This document shows positions 13,362 to 13,446 of a DNA stretch of 13,446 nucleotides, one piece after another. The position numbers were made by a program, and so were the translations under genes. Below the pieces are notes generated by a model. The model worked only from the letters and a program-made list of their open reading frames with translations. It was not told where the DNA came from and did no database searches. The stretch is from CANIGN01 sp964538275. GTDB taxonomy: Bacteria > Bdellovibrionota > UBA2428. Within the stretch, counting starts at the first letter, position 1. The number at the start of each line of letters is the position of its first letter. The stretch is from positions 1 through 13,446 of the forward strand of contig CAZIFW010000069.1 in the NCBI GenBank assembly GCA_964538275.1. Direction: 5' to 3'.

Positions 13362-13446
13362 TTAAAAACGACTATTGATATTGCTGCGAACAAATTCTGA
13401 TGAAAGCTTTTTTCCGTTTAAAGCGGGAACAATTCCTTCAGTTCCG
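13362..13446 (-). CDS. Probable 3' end of a leftward gene (runs off right edge)
   Basis: A leftward frame is open from the window edge to a TAA at 13362-13364 and gives 27 residues: GTEGIVPALNGKKLSSEF, then VRSNINSRF. The composition looks like real protein and the stop sits 10 bp from the stop of the facing gene, a tidy convergent arrangement. The family is not recognised. A competing rightward frame from ATG at 13403 (MKAFFRLKREQF...) is also open but has no Shine-Dalgarno. Confidence 0.45.
   Translation of the reverse strand, partial: GTEGIVPALNGKKLSSEFVRSNINSRF

Noticed and set aside
13403..13446. Rightward gene starting MKAFFRLKREQF at the right edge
   Set aside because: No ribosome-binding site, and the opposite strand has a more protein-like frame ending close to the facing gene; not excluded outright.

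Overview
The window looks like a chromosomal segment of a moderately low-GC Gram-negative bacterium, most plausibly in the Bdellovibrionota/deltaproteobacterial neighbourhood. That placement is inference: it rests on a PrkA-type kinase, several small exported proteins, two small exported L,D-transpeptidase-like proteins, a TPR/winged-helix regulator and a lone bS18 gene, not on a marker-gene comparison. No rRNA, tRNA, insertion sequence, CRISPR array or phage gene was seen. Coding density is high and the codon usage looks similar throughout.

Layout, left to right. The left edge carries the 5' end of a leftward coproporphyrinogen III oxidase gene (hemF), divergent from a rightward KimA-type potassium transporter gene. 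A strong bidirectional terminator closes the transporter. Next is a leftward cell-envelope cluster (2134-4168): two paralogous exported YkuD-like L,D-transpeptidases flank an exported protein with the H...C layout of a circularly permuted NlpC/P60 (papain-like) enzyme. The two transpeptidase genes share an upstream block (TTAAGAG, then TGTCA-NN-GTCAC) at almost the same distance from their starts, which suggests co-regulation. Across a 304-bp divergent intergenic region lies a rightward exported protein of unknown family.

The centre holds a leftward two-gene unit: a long PrkA-family AAA+ protein kinase followed 15 bp later by a small protein with a six-cysteine, glycine-rich tail. Divergent from it is a rightward 504-aa multi-pass membrane protein that resembles GT-C glycosyltransferases, ending at a second bidirectional terminator. 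The facing leftward genes are, in transcription order, a 635-aa TPR protein with a C-terminal OmpR-type winged helix, an exported disulfide-type protein translationally coupled to it, a 34-aa very basic mini-protein and rpsR (bS18). The regulator has a clear sigma-70-like promoter (TTGGCA-17-TATAGT) only about 10 nt ahead of its start codon.

The right edge has a rightward pentein-fold (amidinotransferase/DDAH-like) enzyme and probably the 3' end of a leftward gene running off the window. The parts most likely to be new are the regulator/exported protein/mini-protein/rpsR run, the PrkA plus Cys-rich protein pair, and the transpeptidase-peptidase cluster with its shared upstream motif.
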